NCBI GenBank assembly: GCA_910586515.1
Contig: CAJUGL010000002.1
Span: forward strand, 1 to 64,000
Length of the DNA stretch: 64,000 nt
From: an uncultured Acetatifactor sp.
Lineage (GTDB): Bacteria > Bacillota > Clostridia > Lachnospirales > Lachnospiraceae
Direction: 5' to 3'
The notes below the pieces were generated by a model, which did not search any database, had not been told where the DNA came from, and saw only the letters and a list, made by a program, of their open reading frames with translations. Of the stretch, positions 33,705-42,076 are shown in pieces (the first letter of the stretch is position 1; each line of letters opens with the position of its first letter). A program made the translations under genes and the position numbers.

Positions 33705-34811
33705 TTACTCCCGGAAACGGTAAAAAGTCTCGATATCCGGCATTCTCGCAGACATATTCATCAGCATGGCATCCAGCACTGTGAGCGCTGTCATACATTC
33801 CATGACGACTACCGCTCTCGGCACGATAACCGGGTCATGCCGTCCCCGGATATTGATCTCAATCTCCTCTCCGCCGCGGTTTACGGTTTTCTGTGTCCGG
33901 AAAATAGAAGGTGTGGGTTTTACATGCGCCCTGACCACAAGCCGGTCTCCGTCGCTGATTCCCCCCAGAATTCCTCCTCCATGGTTGGACGCCTTGACGA
34001 TTACTCCGTCTCTCCCATGAAACTCATCGTTATTTTCGCTGCCCCTGCGGGCCGAAACACGGCATCCGTCGCCGATCTCCACCGCTTTCACCGCGCCTAT
34101 GGACATAATCGCCTTTGCCAGATTTGCGTCAAGTTTATCGAAAACAGGCTCTCCTATTCCCGGCGGCAGTCCCTCCACCAGACATTCCATACAGCCTCCC
34201 ACGGAATCCCTGTCCTGCCGCGCCTCCTCCAGATACCGCAAAGCAGCCTCATCCGCCCGCTCGTCAGGCATTGCCGTCAGAGTCCGCCTCCCGATCTCCC
34301 GATCAAAACGCTCCATGTCCGCCTCCACCGGACCTATCGAACGCGTGTACGCATACACCGTCACCCCCAGACGTTCCAATACTTTGCAGGCCACGGCTCC
34401 GGCCGCCACCCTTCCCACAGTCTCCCTGCCGGAAGAACGGCCGCCGCCCCGATAATCCCGAAAACCATATTTCGCGTCATAGGTATAGTCTGCGTGTCCC
34501 GGGCGATAAAAAGAGGCAATTTCGCTGTAATCCCCGGATTTCTGGGAAGTATTGCGCACCATAAGAGAGATCGGCGTCCCGGTGGTCCTCCCCTCAAACA
34601 CTCCGGAGAGAATTTCCACCCTGTCTTCCTCTTTCCTTGGTGTCGCAATGCTGCTTGCCCCGGGCTTACGCCTGTCCAGATAGCGCTGAATATCTTCCTC
34701 CGTAAGCTCCAGCCCGGCGGGACAGCCGTCTATTACTACGCCCAACGCCTTTCCGTGAGATTCCCCCCAGGTGGTGATTCTGAATATACTTCCGTAAGTT
34801 GAGCCGGCCAT
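33705..34811 (-). CDS. aroC: Chorismate synthase
   Basis: AroC makes chorismate from EPSP, using reduced FMN, the last shikimate-pathway step. The 368-residue protein begins MAGSTYGSIFRITTWGESHG, the family N-terminus. GHADYTYDAKYGFRDYRGGG-RSSGRET is the FMN/EPSP loop, and GGISDGDRLVVRAHVKPTPS is also conserved. A longer reading from 34979 would take in non-conserved residues; GGGGAGG precedes the ATG at 34811. It lies upstream of tgt with 51 bases between, perhaps co-transcribed. Confidence 0.97.
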   Translation of the reverse strand: MAGSTYGSIFRITTWGESHGKALGVVIDGCPAGLELTEEDIQRYLDRRKPGASSIATPRKEEDRVEILSGVFEGRTTGTPISLMVRNTSQKSGDYSEIASFYRPGHADYTYDAKYGFRDYRGGGRSSGRETVGRVAAGAVACKVLERLGVTVYAYTRSIGPVEADMERFDREIGRRTLTAMPDERADEAALRYLEEARQDRDSVGGCMECLVEGLPPGIGEPVFDKLDANLAKAIMSIGAVKAVEIGDGCRVSARRGSENNDEFHGRDGVIVKASNHGGGILGGISDGDRLVVRAHVKPTPSIFRTQKTVNRGGEEIEINIRGRHDPVIVPRAVVVMECMTALTVLDAMLMNMSARMPDIETFYRFRE

Positions 34812-34960
34812 ACGCCTCCCCTTTCTGTCTAATTTTGATACACTGTCTGAACGTTTAATCGAGTAGAAAAACGCCTGCTCCGCCGCCCGCCCGTGCGCCG
34901 CTTCAGCGGCAAACTTCCAGGTGTGCGGAGCCGCACTTTGTGCACGGGCCTGTGTATACG

Positions 34961-34991
34961 AAAAAAGCTCCGGCATCACAAAAGCCGGAGC
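34961..34991 (-). terminator. Terminator of the lactonase gene
   Basis: Minus strand GCTCCGGC...GCCGGAGC followed by TTTTTT, immediately after the lactonase stop codon. Confidence 0.88.
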
Positions 34992-34996
34992 AAATC

Positions 34997-36046
34997 TTAT
35001 AGCTTATGGAATGTGATACAGTTTGGAACGTCTACCCTTATAGGCGGACCATTCATAATCATGGTGCCGTCTTCCGCGTTGACATGGAAAAAGGTCATGT
35101 CGTTGGTCTCATGGTTAAGGGACACCAAAAACTTATTATTGGGAAACAGACTGGCATCCTTGGGATACTCGCCCCCCACCGGCAGACAGAAAATCTTTGA
35201 AAGCATTCCCGTCGCCTCGTCTACACGATACATTACCACGGAATTCTCTCCCGCGTTGGAACTGAGCAGATATTGATGATCATCTGAAAACGAGAGCGCG
35301 CTCGCCGCATTATAACTGCCTATTCCTCCCTCTGACGTACTTACAGTCTGAATTTTCTCAAAAACAGGCTGCCCCTTACACTCCTCATAGGAATATACGT
35401 CAATAAAACATTTTGCCTCATGTACGATATAGAGGAAATGTCCGTCCCTGGAGATTTTGATGTGCCTGGGGGCAGATTCCAGCTCGCTTCTGATCACGTC
35501 CGCCAGCATTACCTTGCCCATCTTCGGTTCAAAGCGATATACATTGACATGATCCATGCCCTGATCCGCCACAAGGAGGTACTTATTGTCATGAGTCATC
35601 CTGGCGCAGTTAATATGCGGTCTGAAATTACGCTCCGCAACGCTTCCCAGACCCTTATGATAGATTTCATCCGTGATCTCACCGATTGCGCCGTTCTCCT
35701 CCAGCTTCAGCACCGTCAGCTTCCCGTCATGATATCCCGCGACAAACAGATAACTGTCCGTGTAATCTGTGGATACATAACATCCTCTCATCCCGTTATT
35801 GGAGGCAAAGTTCAGGAATTCAAGACTTCCGTCCTCCAGTATGGTATAAGACTCCACCCCGAAATCCGTGATAGAATAAAGAATTTTCTCATTGTGCGAG
35901 ATGGTCACATAGGAAGAATTGGTGATTTCCACCTTATCCTTCTCAATGAAGCGCCCCTTCTCCATATCTACATCGTATATTTTTATCCCATTTTTATCTC
36001 CCCTGGTATAGGTGGAGACATATGCAACATACCTGTCCTTACCCAT
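34997..36046 (-). CDS. Lactonase family beta-propeller protein (6-phosphogluconolactonase-like)
   Basis: A 349-residue seven-bladed propeller of the YbhE/Pgl (lactonase, COG2706) family. Blade motifs include DNKYLLVADQGMDHVNVYRF, SRDGHFLYIVHEAKCFIDVY and SDDHQYLLSSNAGENSVVMY. The C-terminal blade has SLNHETNDMTFFHV. Family members hydrolyse 6-phosphogluconolactone, but for many the substrate is untested. A longer reading from 36106 lacks a ribosome binding site; AAAGGCGGG precedes the ATG at 36046. It is a single-gene unit with its own promoter (36125-36152) and terminator. No glucose-6-phosphate dehydrogenase is nearby. Confidence 0.9.
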   Translation of the reverse strand: MGKDRYVAYVSTYTRGDKNGIKIYDVDMEKGRFIEKDKVEITNSSYVTISHNEKILYSITDFGVESYTILEDGSLEFLNFASNNGMRGCYVSTDYTDSYLFVAGYHDGKLTVLKLEENGAIGEITDEIYHKGLGSVAERNFRPHINCARMTHDNKYLLVADQGMDHVNVYRFEPKMGKVMLADVIRSELESAPRHIKISRDGHFLYIVHEAKCFIDVYSYEECKGQPVFEKIQTVSTSEGGIGSYNAASALSFSDDHQYLLSSNAGENSVVMYRVDEATGMLSKIFCLPVGGEYPKDASLFPNNKFLVSLNHETNDMTFFHVNAEDGTMIMNGPPIRVDVPNCITFHKL

Positions 36047-36124
36047 GAAAAACGCCCGCCTTTCCGTAAAACTGCTGTTTATGCCAGACGCCTGACTCGC
36101 CGCCAACGGCCTGGAACAAGTTTT

Positions 36125-36152
36125 ATTATACCATATATTGCCCCCATTTCAA
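36125..36152 (-). promoter_or_regulatory. Promoter of the lactonase gene
   Basis: Minus strand: -35 TTGAAA (36152-36147), 16-base spacer, -10 TATAAT (36130-36125). Confidence 0.7.
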
Positions 36153-36220
36153 ACATATTTTACAAAAATTGGGTATAAAAATTTCACCCGGCGTTACTGA
36201 GCCGTTAAAAAAGCAAAGCG

Positions 36221-36252
36221 AAAAAAGGCGGTCAACCTTCATAGGGACCGCC
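36221..36252 (-). terminator. Terminator downstream of the Cys-rich gene
   Basis: Minus strand GGCGGTC(C)...GACCGCC followed by TTTTTT. It lies 140 bases after the stop of the Cys-rich gene. Confidence 0.75.
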
Positions 36253-36362
36253 CTTCTTCCGACTGCCGGGATAGGCTTAACTCTGTCCCGGCGCTGTTTC
36301 CGGGTTCATGGAGATACTCTGCTCAACATCCTGTCAGACAGCGTAACTCAGGCCTCTCAGCC

Positions 36363-36389
36363 GTTATTGTTCACTCCGTTCACAGTAAC
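36363..36389. repeat. Short copy of the dispersed hairpin repeat
   Basis: GTTATTGTTCAC faces GTTCACAGTAAC with CTCC between; it shares the arms of the copy at 26000. Confidence 0.5.
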
Positions 36390-36391
36390 TC

Positions 36392-36715
36392 TCAGCCTTC
36401 GCATCCGCAATTGTCGTCCCTGCGTGGAAATTTGGGATAATCATCCTGCCAGGGCGGCGGAATCATACCGGGCATATCACGGCATTCTCTTTCTTCTCTC
36501 GCACAGCCGCAGTCGTCATTACATACAGGTTTTTCATTTTCGCAGCAATGCTCATGGCACTTGTTGCGGCAGTCACAATCCCCCTGCATTCTCCTGCAGG
36601 AAGCCTTGTGCTCTCTCCTGTTTTCTCTGCAGCAGCAGCCGGTTCTGCCCGATGTCCGGCAGCCTCCGCATCCGCCGCAGCAGCTAAGCAACAACAGCAA
36701 TATCACACAATTCAT
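36392..36715 (-). CDS. Small cysteine-rich protein
   Basis: A 107-residue protein starting MNCVILLLLLSCCGGCGGC. A short hydrophobic N-terminus is followed by a body with about two dozen Cys in CC, CxC and CxxC spacings (CCCRENRREHKASC, HEHCCENEKPVC), and a Pro/aromatic tail (MIPPPWQDDY) ending NCGCEG. GGAG is six bases before the ATG at 36715; an ATG at 36727 and a far longer reading from 37075 are less supported because the latter is antisense-like within the upstream GH13 gene. Proteins of this look occur in spore-forming Clostridia and may be coat or metal-binding proteins; that is a guess. Confidence 0.72.
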   Translation of the reverse strand: MNCVILLLLLSCCGGCGGCRTSGRTGCCCRENRREHKASCRRMQGDCDCRNKCHEHCCENEKPVCNDDCGCAREERECRDMPGMIPPPWQDDYPKFPRRDDNCGCEG

Positions 36716-36783
36716 AGAATTCTCCATATGAGTATTTATGGTATCATATGTGAATCTCCGCAAATTGTGCACGGCCAGAAACA

Positions 36784-38640
36784 TTACGCCGAAACGCTGA
36801 GATATACGGTAATGCTTCTGGGCGGAATGTTTCTCCTGAATTCCCCGCACTCTTCCGCCGACGATGTCTTCCGGACAGCGTCGGCCGATTCCGTGGCAAA
36901 TGCCTCCTCCCACCGCATTCCTGCGGGTAGTCTGGGCAGAGCAAGCCTGCGGCTGTCCCAGTGCATATTCATCGCCAGGTAAATAAAGGTATCGTCGCAG
37001 GATTCTCCGGTTCTGGCATATTTTCCGCAGAACATTATGCCTATATGCCGATAAATATTTTCCGTCTGCGGACACCAGGCATTATGTCCGTGATAGGACA
37101 AATCCGGATAGCCGCAGGCAATATAGTCCATCAGCCGCAGTTCCTTCGCCGGCCGTAAAATAGGATGATTTTTCCGAAAATCCACCAGCTTCTTCCAAAA
37201 CTCCCATATCTCCCGGTTCTTTTTGATTCCTCCCCAGTCCAGCCAAGTGACGGCATTGTCCTGACAATAGGGATTATTATTTCCCTTTTGAGAATTTCCG
37301 AATTCATCGCCCATAAAGATCAGCGGGGTGGACTGGGACAGAAGCAGAAGACATATGGCATTTTTCATCTGCTTTATCCTCAGCTGCCGGACCGCCTGCC
37401 TGCGGGTAGAACCTTCTTCCCCGCAGTTCCAGCTGCAGTTGTAATCGGTTCCGTCCCTGTTCTCTTCTCCGTTTGCCTCATTATGCTTATAATCATAAGA
37501 TACCAGATCCGCAAGGGTAAACCCGGAATAATTGCTCAAATAGTGAATGCGGCCCTGCCTGTCCGGAATATGACGCATATGGTAAAGTACGCTGCCCAGC
37601 ATACCTCCGTCCCCTTTCAGAAACCTGCGCATATCATAACACCAGCAATCATTATACTCCGCCGTATGAGGGTACGGAGACTCTCCCGTTCTGCCGTAAA
37701 TGGCAGCAGTATCGAAACAATAATACCAGAGTTTGCTGTCAGCCAGAACATCATCGGCCGCAAGAAGATCAGCCGGAATATTTTCCCCCAGAAGATGAAA
37801 ACCGTCCACATGATATTCAAGCACCCAAAAACGCAGTATTTCAGAGATTTCGCTCCGTTTTACCTCATTCGGAAAATAGAACTGCATAATCAGCTCCATC
37901 CCCTCCGCGTGAAGCGACCGCACAAGCGTCTTAAATTCTGTCCCCGGATCCCCCGAAGAAGCATAAGCTCCCTTCGGCATGTAGTAATATCCCCTCTTAT
38001 ACCCCCAATAATTTATTTTCTCCTCCTCTGCCAATTCCTGCATAACAGGCATCGCCGCAGAAGTATGCCTGCATTCTCCGTCCACGGCAATCTCCGTAAA
38101 TTCATAGGCCGGCTGCAGTTCTATGGTAGTCACGCCAATCTCCTTCAAATAGGCAATCTTCTCTCCAATCCCGGCGAAAGTGCCCCGGTGCCTTACATTG
38201 GACGACGCATGCTTTGTAAATCCCCGCACATGCATGCAGTAGACCAGCATTCTGTTATACGGAAGCCTGGGAAAACAGTCATCCTCCCAGTCAAAAGCTT
38301 CAGTCAGAAATCCTGCCCGCAAATCCTCCAGGCTTCTTTTCTTTCCGAATGCGATCCTTTTGGGAAATACCCTGGCCCGTTCGTCCGGAACAAGGCGATC
38401 ATTCTCAAAGAAAAGATAAGTGCTGGATTCAGGCGCAATATCGAACACTGTCCTGCAATAGACACGTCCAATCCTGTCGGCATCGTCAAAGTTTATTTTT
38501 CTGCGCTGCTTTCCCGTCGTTTTGTCATACAGCAAAACCCCGCAGGAAGCGCTTCCCGATACAAAGGAAAAACGAACCCCACCGCCCTCCGGATGTGCTC
38601 CCATGGGATACGGCTTTTTCTGCAAAATTTTTTCTGTCAT
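36784..38640 (-). CDS. GH13 debranching-enzyme homologue, probably catalytically dead
   Basis: A 618-residue homologue of GlgX/isoamylase (GH13_11): N-terminal CBM48-like part (MGAHPEGGGVRFSFVSG), then the barrel with GFTKHASSNVRHRGTFAGI and the conserved DLVSYDYKHNEANGEENRDG and PLIFMGDEFGNSQKGNNN. However, the catalytic motifs are gone. Region I DVVYNH is MQFYFPNE (about 252-259). Region II GFRxD is GFHLLG, with Leu284 for the nucleophile Asp. Region III has KLWYYCFDT instead of LIAEPWD. Region IV HDGFTL is YSGFTL (371-376). A regulatory or glycan-binding role is plausible. Start ATG at 38640 follows GGGAGGG. Its promoter region is one copy of the direct repeat flanking the restriction island. 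Confidence 0.88.
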   Translation of the reverse strand: MTEKILQKKPYPMGAHPEGGGVRFSFVSGSASCGVLLYDKTTGKQRRKINFDDADRIGRVYCRTVFDIAPESSTYLFFENDRLVPDERARVFPKRIAFGKKRSLEDLRAGFLTEAFDWEDDCFPRLPYNRMLVYCMHVRGFTKHASSNVRHRGTFAGIGEKIAYLKEIGVTTIELQPAYEFTEIAVDGECRHTSAAMPVMQELAEEEKINYWGYKRGYYYMPKGAYASSGDPGTEFKTLVRSLHAEGMELIMQFYFPNEVKRSEISEILRFWVLEYHVDGFHLLGENIPADLLAADDVLADSKLWYYCFDTAAIYGRTGESPYPHTAEYNDCWCYDMRRFLKGDGGMLGSVLYHMRHIPDRQGRIHYLSNYSGFTLADLVSYDYKHNEANGEENRDGTDYNCSWNCGEEGSTRRQAVRQLRIKQMKNAICLLLLSQSTPLIFMGDEFGNSQKGNNNPYCQDNAVTWLDWGGIKKNREIWEFWKKLVDFRKNHPILRPAKELRLMDYIACGYPDLSYHGHNAWCPQTENIYRHIGIMFCGKYARTGESCDDTFIYLAMNMHWDSRRLALPRLPAGMRWEEAFATESADAVRKTSSAEECGEFRRNIPPRSITVYLSVSA

Positions 38641-38722
38641 CGTTTTCCCTCCCTCTTTATGTTGAATAGAACTCCCGCCATTATTATCTGCCGTTTATGT
38701 CTTTTGCGCTCTTATCATTCAG

Positions 38723-38783
38723 TATTTTACCACATATTCATCACAATAAAAAGTCTATTTAAAAACTTTCGGCATAAAACCTG
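38723..38783. repeat. Left direct repeat of the restriction-modification island
   Basis: A 61-bp sequence (begins TATTTTACCACA, ends TTCGGCATAAAACCTG) repeated at 46723-46782 in the same orientation with a handful of differences. Read on the minus strand it carries a promoter-like TAAAAT box and lies about 85 bases upstream of the GH13 gene, probably serving as its promoter. Confidence 0.88.
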
Positions 38784-38855
38784 CCTCCTTTTAATTTGGG
38801 GCAGGGAGAAAGCGCCCAGCTTTTTTACGGTTGAGCGCCTTGGGGATGTCTGTTA

Positions 38856-41800
38856 TTACTTTTCATCTCCATATTGAATAGATTCTTCAGCGATCATTCC
38901 CAGCGGAACATTGTCCATCATGTCTTGATAATTCACAACCTTGTATTCAGATCCAGGTTCAGCCGGGCTGACCAGCCCGAAATATTTTTCAAAAAAAATT
39001 TTTAGCTTATCAATCACAGCCAGCTTTTTCTTATCGCGGGAGCCACCGCCGCCGAAACGGGAAACAGGCGGCAACAGACGATCAACATCTGTACCGGTCG
39101 TTTTAAGTACACCATCACGGAAAGCATTCTCAACAAACTTTCGGGTTTCTTCCGGCTTCAATCTTTCCTCTTGAATCAAAGCGAGAATATCGACTTCTCG
39201 TTGCTCTCTAACAAATCGCTGCCAGTCTGCGTTGACATCAGTGCTTGTATTGATCGTTGCAATAAAGTTCTCAATCAGTTCCTTCTTAGACCTGAGCTGC
39301 AAGCTGGACTTGATTGCCTTATCAATCGCAACCAGGATTTCCTTATCCTTGCAATTTCCATCGTGGTACTTTGTGGCCATCATCAGGATATAGTCAATGT
39401 TGACTTCCACCTGTTTCACGAGTTCCATTTCAAACACAACATCGTCCATGATGCTGTCTTTACCGCCCGGTTTCGGCTTGATTTCATTATACACATCATG
39501 GTATGTACCTGTGTAGTCCTGAAAATCAATCTGTGACAGGATTTCATTTCCGGCAAAACGGTCAAAGGCGGAGAGAATATTTCTCAGGCGCAGGATGTTG
39601 CCAAACAGAACAATGAAATCTTTCTTGCTCTGCTCTCCGATGATGGGCTGTCCCAATGGAAACTGAGCAAGCAGCTGGGCAACCCGTTCCTCATAGCCTT
39701 TCTGCTCACGGCCTTTATCATCTACACAGCCATAGTAGTAATCCTCATAAGATTTCAGAAGAACGATACCGACCGCTTCTTTATCTCCAAACAGGGCAAT
39801 CGCGTCATTTGTCGCTTCTTCAAGGTCTCGGAAACAAACAATATTGCCAAAAGTCTTTACAGAGTTCAGAATACGGTTTGTTCTGGAAAATGCCTGTATC
39901 AAGCCATGCATTTTCAGATTTTTATCGACCCAAAGCGTATTGAGTGTTGTTGCGTCAAAACCGGTCAGGAACATATTGACAACGATCAGCATATCAACCT
40001 CCCGCTTTTTTACCTTGTCGGAAAGATCTTTGTAGTAATCCTGAAATCCCTTGCTGGATGTATCAAAGTTCGTTTTGAAAGTCCTGTTGTATTCAGCAAT
40101 CGCCATTTCCAGAAAATCGCGGGAACTCTGGTCAAGGCTCTCAGTGTCAAAACTTTCATCATCCAGAATGCCGTCTGCGTCCTCCGGCTCATTAGGCGCA
40201 AAAGAGAAGATAGTGGCAATGGTCAGGTCACGATGCTGCTCCGCTATCTGTTTCTTCAACTCCAGATAATACTTTTTGCAAACCGGAATGGAGCTGACCG
40301 CAAAGATGGAGTTAAATCCGTTCACACGCTGGCCTCTCAGACTGTAATAGGAGTTCCGCATTGTCTTTTGGTCGAAGTGTTCCAGAATATACTTCACAAC
40401 CTCAGAAATGCGTTCCTGAGAAGTCAACGCTTCCTCGGTGTCTATAGCTGAAACCTTCTTGTCTTTGCTGTCGTCCTTCTGCTTAACGGTATTAATGTAG
40501 TCGATGCGGAAGGGCAGAACATTCCCGTCATTGATTGCGTCTACGATGGTGTAGGTATGGAGTTTTGCTCCAAATGCCTGTTCTGTGGTTCTCAGGTTCG
40601 GATTGCCCCCTGTTCCGGCATTGGCTCCGAAAATCGGCGTCCCGGTAAAGCCGAAGATATGGTACTGGTGGAAATACTGGGAAACCTTAACCGCCTTTTC
40701 GCCTTTTTTAATCACGCCGCCAACGATGCGTGTGTGCATATCTCCAAATTGGCTACGGTGGCATTCATCAAAAATCAAAACAATGTGCTTGTTCCGGATT
40801 GGGTGATCCGGATTCTTAGCAACAAAAACATCCAGCTTTTGAATGGTTGTAACGATGATTCGGTATTGCTTCGGATTTCCTTTGCTGTCCTTATCCTCCA
40901 ACTGCCTTTGCAGGACGGCGGTACTTTTGTTGCCATTGGCGGCTCCCTTTTCAAAACGGTCATATTCCTTAATGGTCTGGTAATCCAAATCTTTGCGGTC
41001 AACAACAAACAGTACCTTGTCGATATAGGGCAGACCCGCCGCAAGCTGTGCCGTTTTGAAAGAAGTCAGGGTCTTTCCGCTTCCTGTGGTGTGCCAGATA
41101 TATCCTCCGGCCTCAATCGTGCCTGCTTTCTTATAATTTGCAGATACCTCAATCCGGTTCAAAATCCGCTCGATCGCCACAATCTGATAGGGCCGCATGA
41201 CAAGCAATAAGTCCTCAGATGTGAACACGCAGTATTTTGTCAGGATATTCAGAATGGTATGCTTCGCGAAAAATGTCTTTGTAAAGTCCACAAGGTCGGC
41301 AATGATTTTGTTGTTCCCGTCCGCCCAATAGGAGGTGAACTCAAAGCTGTTGGTGGTTTTCTTTCCGCGCTTTCTGCCTGCGCCCTCGTTTTCTTTGATA
41401 TGGCTTGCCCTGGTGGTGTTGGAATAATATTTTGTGGATGTGCCGTTGGAGATTACGAAAATCTGCACATACTCATACAGTCCGCAGCCTGCCCAAAAGC
41501 TGTCGCGCTGATAGCGGTCGATCTGGTTGAACGCCTCTTTGATTGCGACACCACGCCGCTTCAGTTCCACATGGACGAGGGGCAGACCGTTTACCAGAAT
41601 CGTCACATCATATCGGGTATCATGGTTCCCGGAGGTTTCTACATACTGGTTAATGACCTGCAAGCGGTTGTTATGGATGTGCTTCTTATCGATCAAGGTA
41701 ATATTCAGAGTCGTGCCGTCCTCACGGGTCAGGTTCTGCACATAGTCCTCCTGAATTTTCCGAGTTTTTTCCACGATGCCCTCATTGGCATTGGCGATTT

Positions 41801-42059
41801 TGCTCTTGAAAAAGCTGCCCCATTCCTTATCTGTAAAACGGCAGTTGTTCAGCAGTTCCAGCTGTCGGCGGAGATTAGAAATGAGCGCGTCAGCGTTATG
41901 GATGGTCACATACTCATAGCCCTGTTCACAGAGCATTTTGATAAACGTCGCCTCCAGAGCCGCTTCACTTTGATAAGCGTCGCTTCGCTGGGTCTGCGGC
42001 GCATATTCGGTCACGACTGTACTTTCATTGGTAGAAAGCACGATGTTATAGGTACTCAT
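38856..42059 (-). CDS. hsdR: Type I restriction endonuclease subunit R
   Basis: HsdR translocates DNA and cleaves when the site is unmethylated. The 1067-residue protein has the PD-(D/E)XK nuclease near the N-terminus (YDVTILVNGL with Asp151, HVELKRRG with Glu165 and Lys167), then the superfamily 2 helicase: Walker A HTTGSGKT (323-330), DECHRSQFGD box, FTGTP and the later LIQAFSRTNRI motif VI. The C-terminal about 200 residues are the helical HsdM-contacting part. Full length, no frameshift. GTG at 42068 is possible, but the ATG at 42059 follows AGAGAGGTGG. Last gene of the island; 3' of it, arms at 38809-38818 and 38832-38841 form a hairpin without a clear U-tract. Confidence 0.95.
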   Translation of the reverse strand: MSTYNIVLSTNESTVVTEYAPQTQRSDAYQSEAALEATFIKMLCEQGYEYVTIHNADALISNLRRQLELLNNCRFTDKEWGSFFKSKIANANEGIVEKTRKIQEDYVQNLTREDGTTLNITLIDKKHIHNNRLQVINQYVETSGNHDTRYDVTILVNGLPLVHVELKRRGVAIKEAFNQIDRYQRDSFWAGCGLYEYVQIFVISNGTSTKYYSNTTRASHIKENEGAGRKRGKKTTNSFEFTSYWADGNNKIIADLVDFTKTFFAKHTILNILTKYCVFTSEDLLLVMRPYQIVAIERILNRIEVSANYKKAGTIEAGGYIWHTTGSGKTLTSFKTAQLAAGLPYIDKVLFVVDRKDLDYQTIKEYDRFEKGAANGNKSTAVLQRQLEDKDSKGNPKQYRIIVTTIQKLDVFVAKNPDHPIRNKHIVLIFDECHRSQFGDMHTRIVGGVIKKGEKAVKVSQYFHQYHIFGFTGTPIFGANAGTGGNPNLRTTEQAFGAKLHTYTIVDAINDGNVLPFRIDYINTVKQKDDSKDKKVSAIDTEEALTSQERISEVVKYILEHFDQKTMRNSYYSLRGQRVNGFNSIFAVSSIPVCKKYYLELKKQIAEQHRDLTIATIFSFAPNEPEDADGILDDESFDTESLDQSSRDFLEMAIAEYNRTFKTNFDTSSKGFQDYYKDLSDKVKKREVDMLIVVNMFLTGFDATTLNTLWVDKNLKMHGLIQAFSRTNRILNSVKTFGNIVCFRDLEEATNDAIALFGDKEAVGIVLLKSYEDYYYGCVDDKGREQKGYEERVAQLLAQFPLGQPIIGEQSKKDFIVLFGNILRLRNILSAFDRFAGNEILSQIDFQDYTGTYHDVYNEIKPKPGGKDSIMDDVVFEMELVKQVEVNIDYILMMATKYHDGNCKDKEILVAIDKAIKSSLQLRSKKELIENFIATINTSTDVNADWQRFVREQREVDILALIQEERLKPEETRKFVENAFRDGVLKTTGTDVDRLLPPVSRFGGGGSRDKKKLAVIDKLKIFFEKYFGLVSPAEPGSEYKVVNYQDMMDNVPLGMIAEESIQYGDEK

Positions 42060-42076
42060 GGGAACCACCTCTCTCG

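Larger units (their letters stand above)
36047..36391. other. Intergenic region between lactonase and Cys-rich gene
   Basis: This 345-bp region holds the lactonase promoter (36125-36152), a minus-strand terminator (36221-36252) and a copy of the dispersed repeat (36363-36389). No open frame looks coding. Confidence 0.65.

Noticed and set aside
34812..34979. N-terminal extension of chorismate synthase
   Set aside because: Not conserved in AroC; GGGGAGG precedes the ATG at 34811.
36716..37075. N-terminal extension of the Cys-rich protein
   Set aside because: It lies over the 3' part of the GH13 gene in another frame; GGAG before the ATG at 36715 gives a sensible short protein.
38784..38855. 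Terminator of hsdR
   Set aside because: A 10-bp hairpin (38809-38841) exists but is followed by C-rich, not U-rich, sequence on the minus strand; kept only as a hairpin in the hsdR entry.
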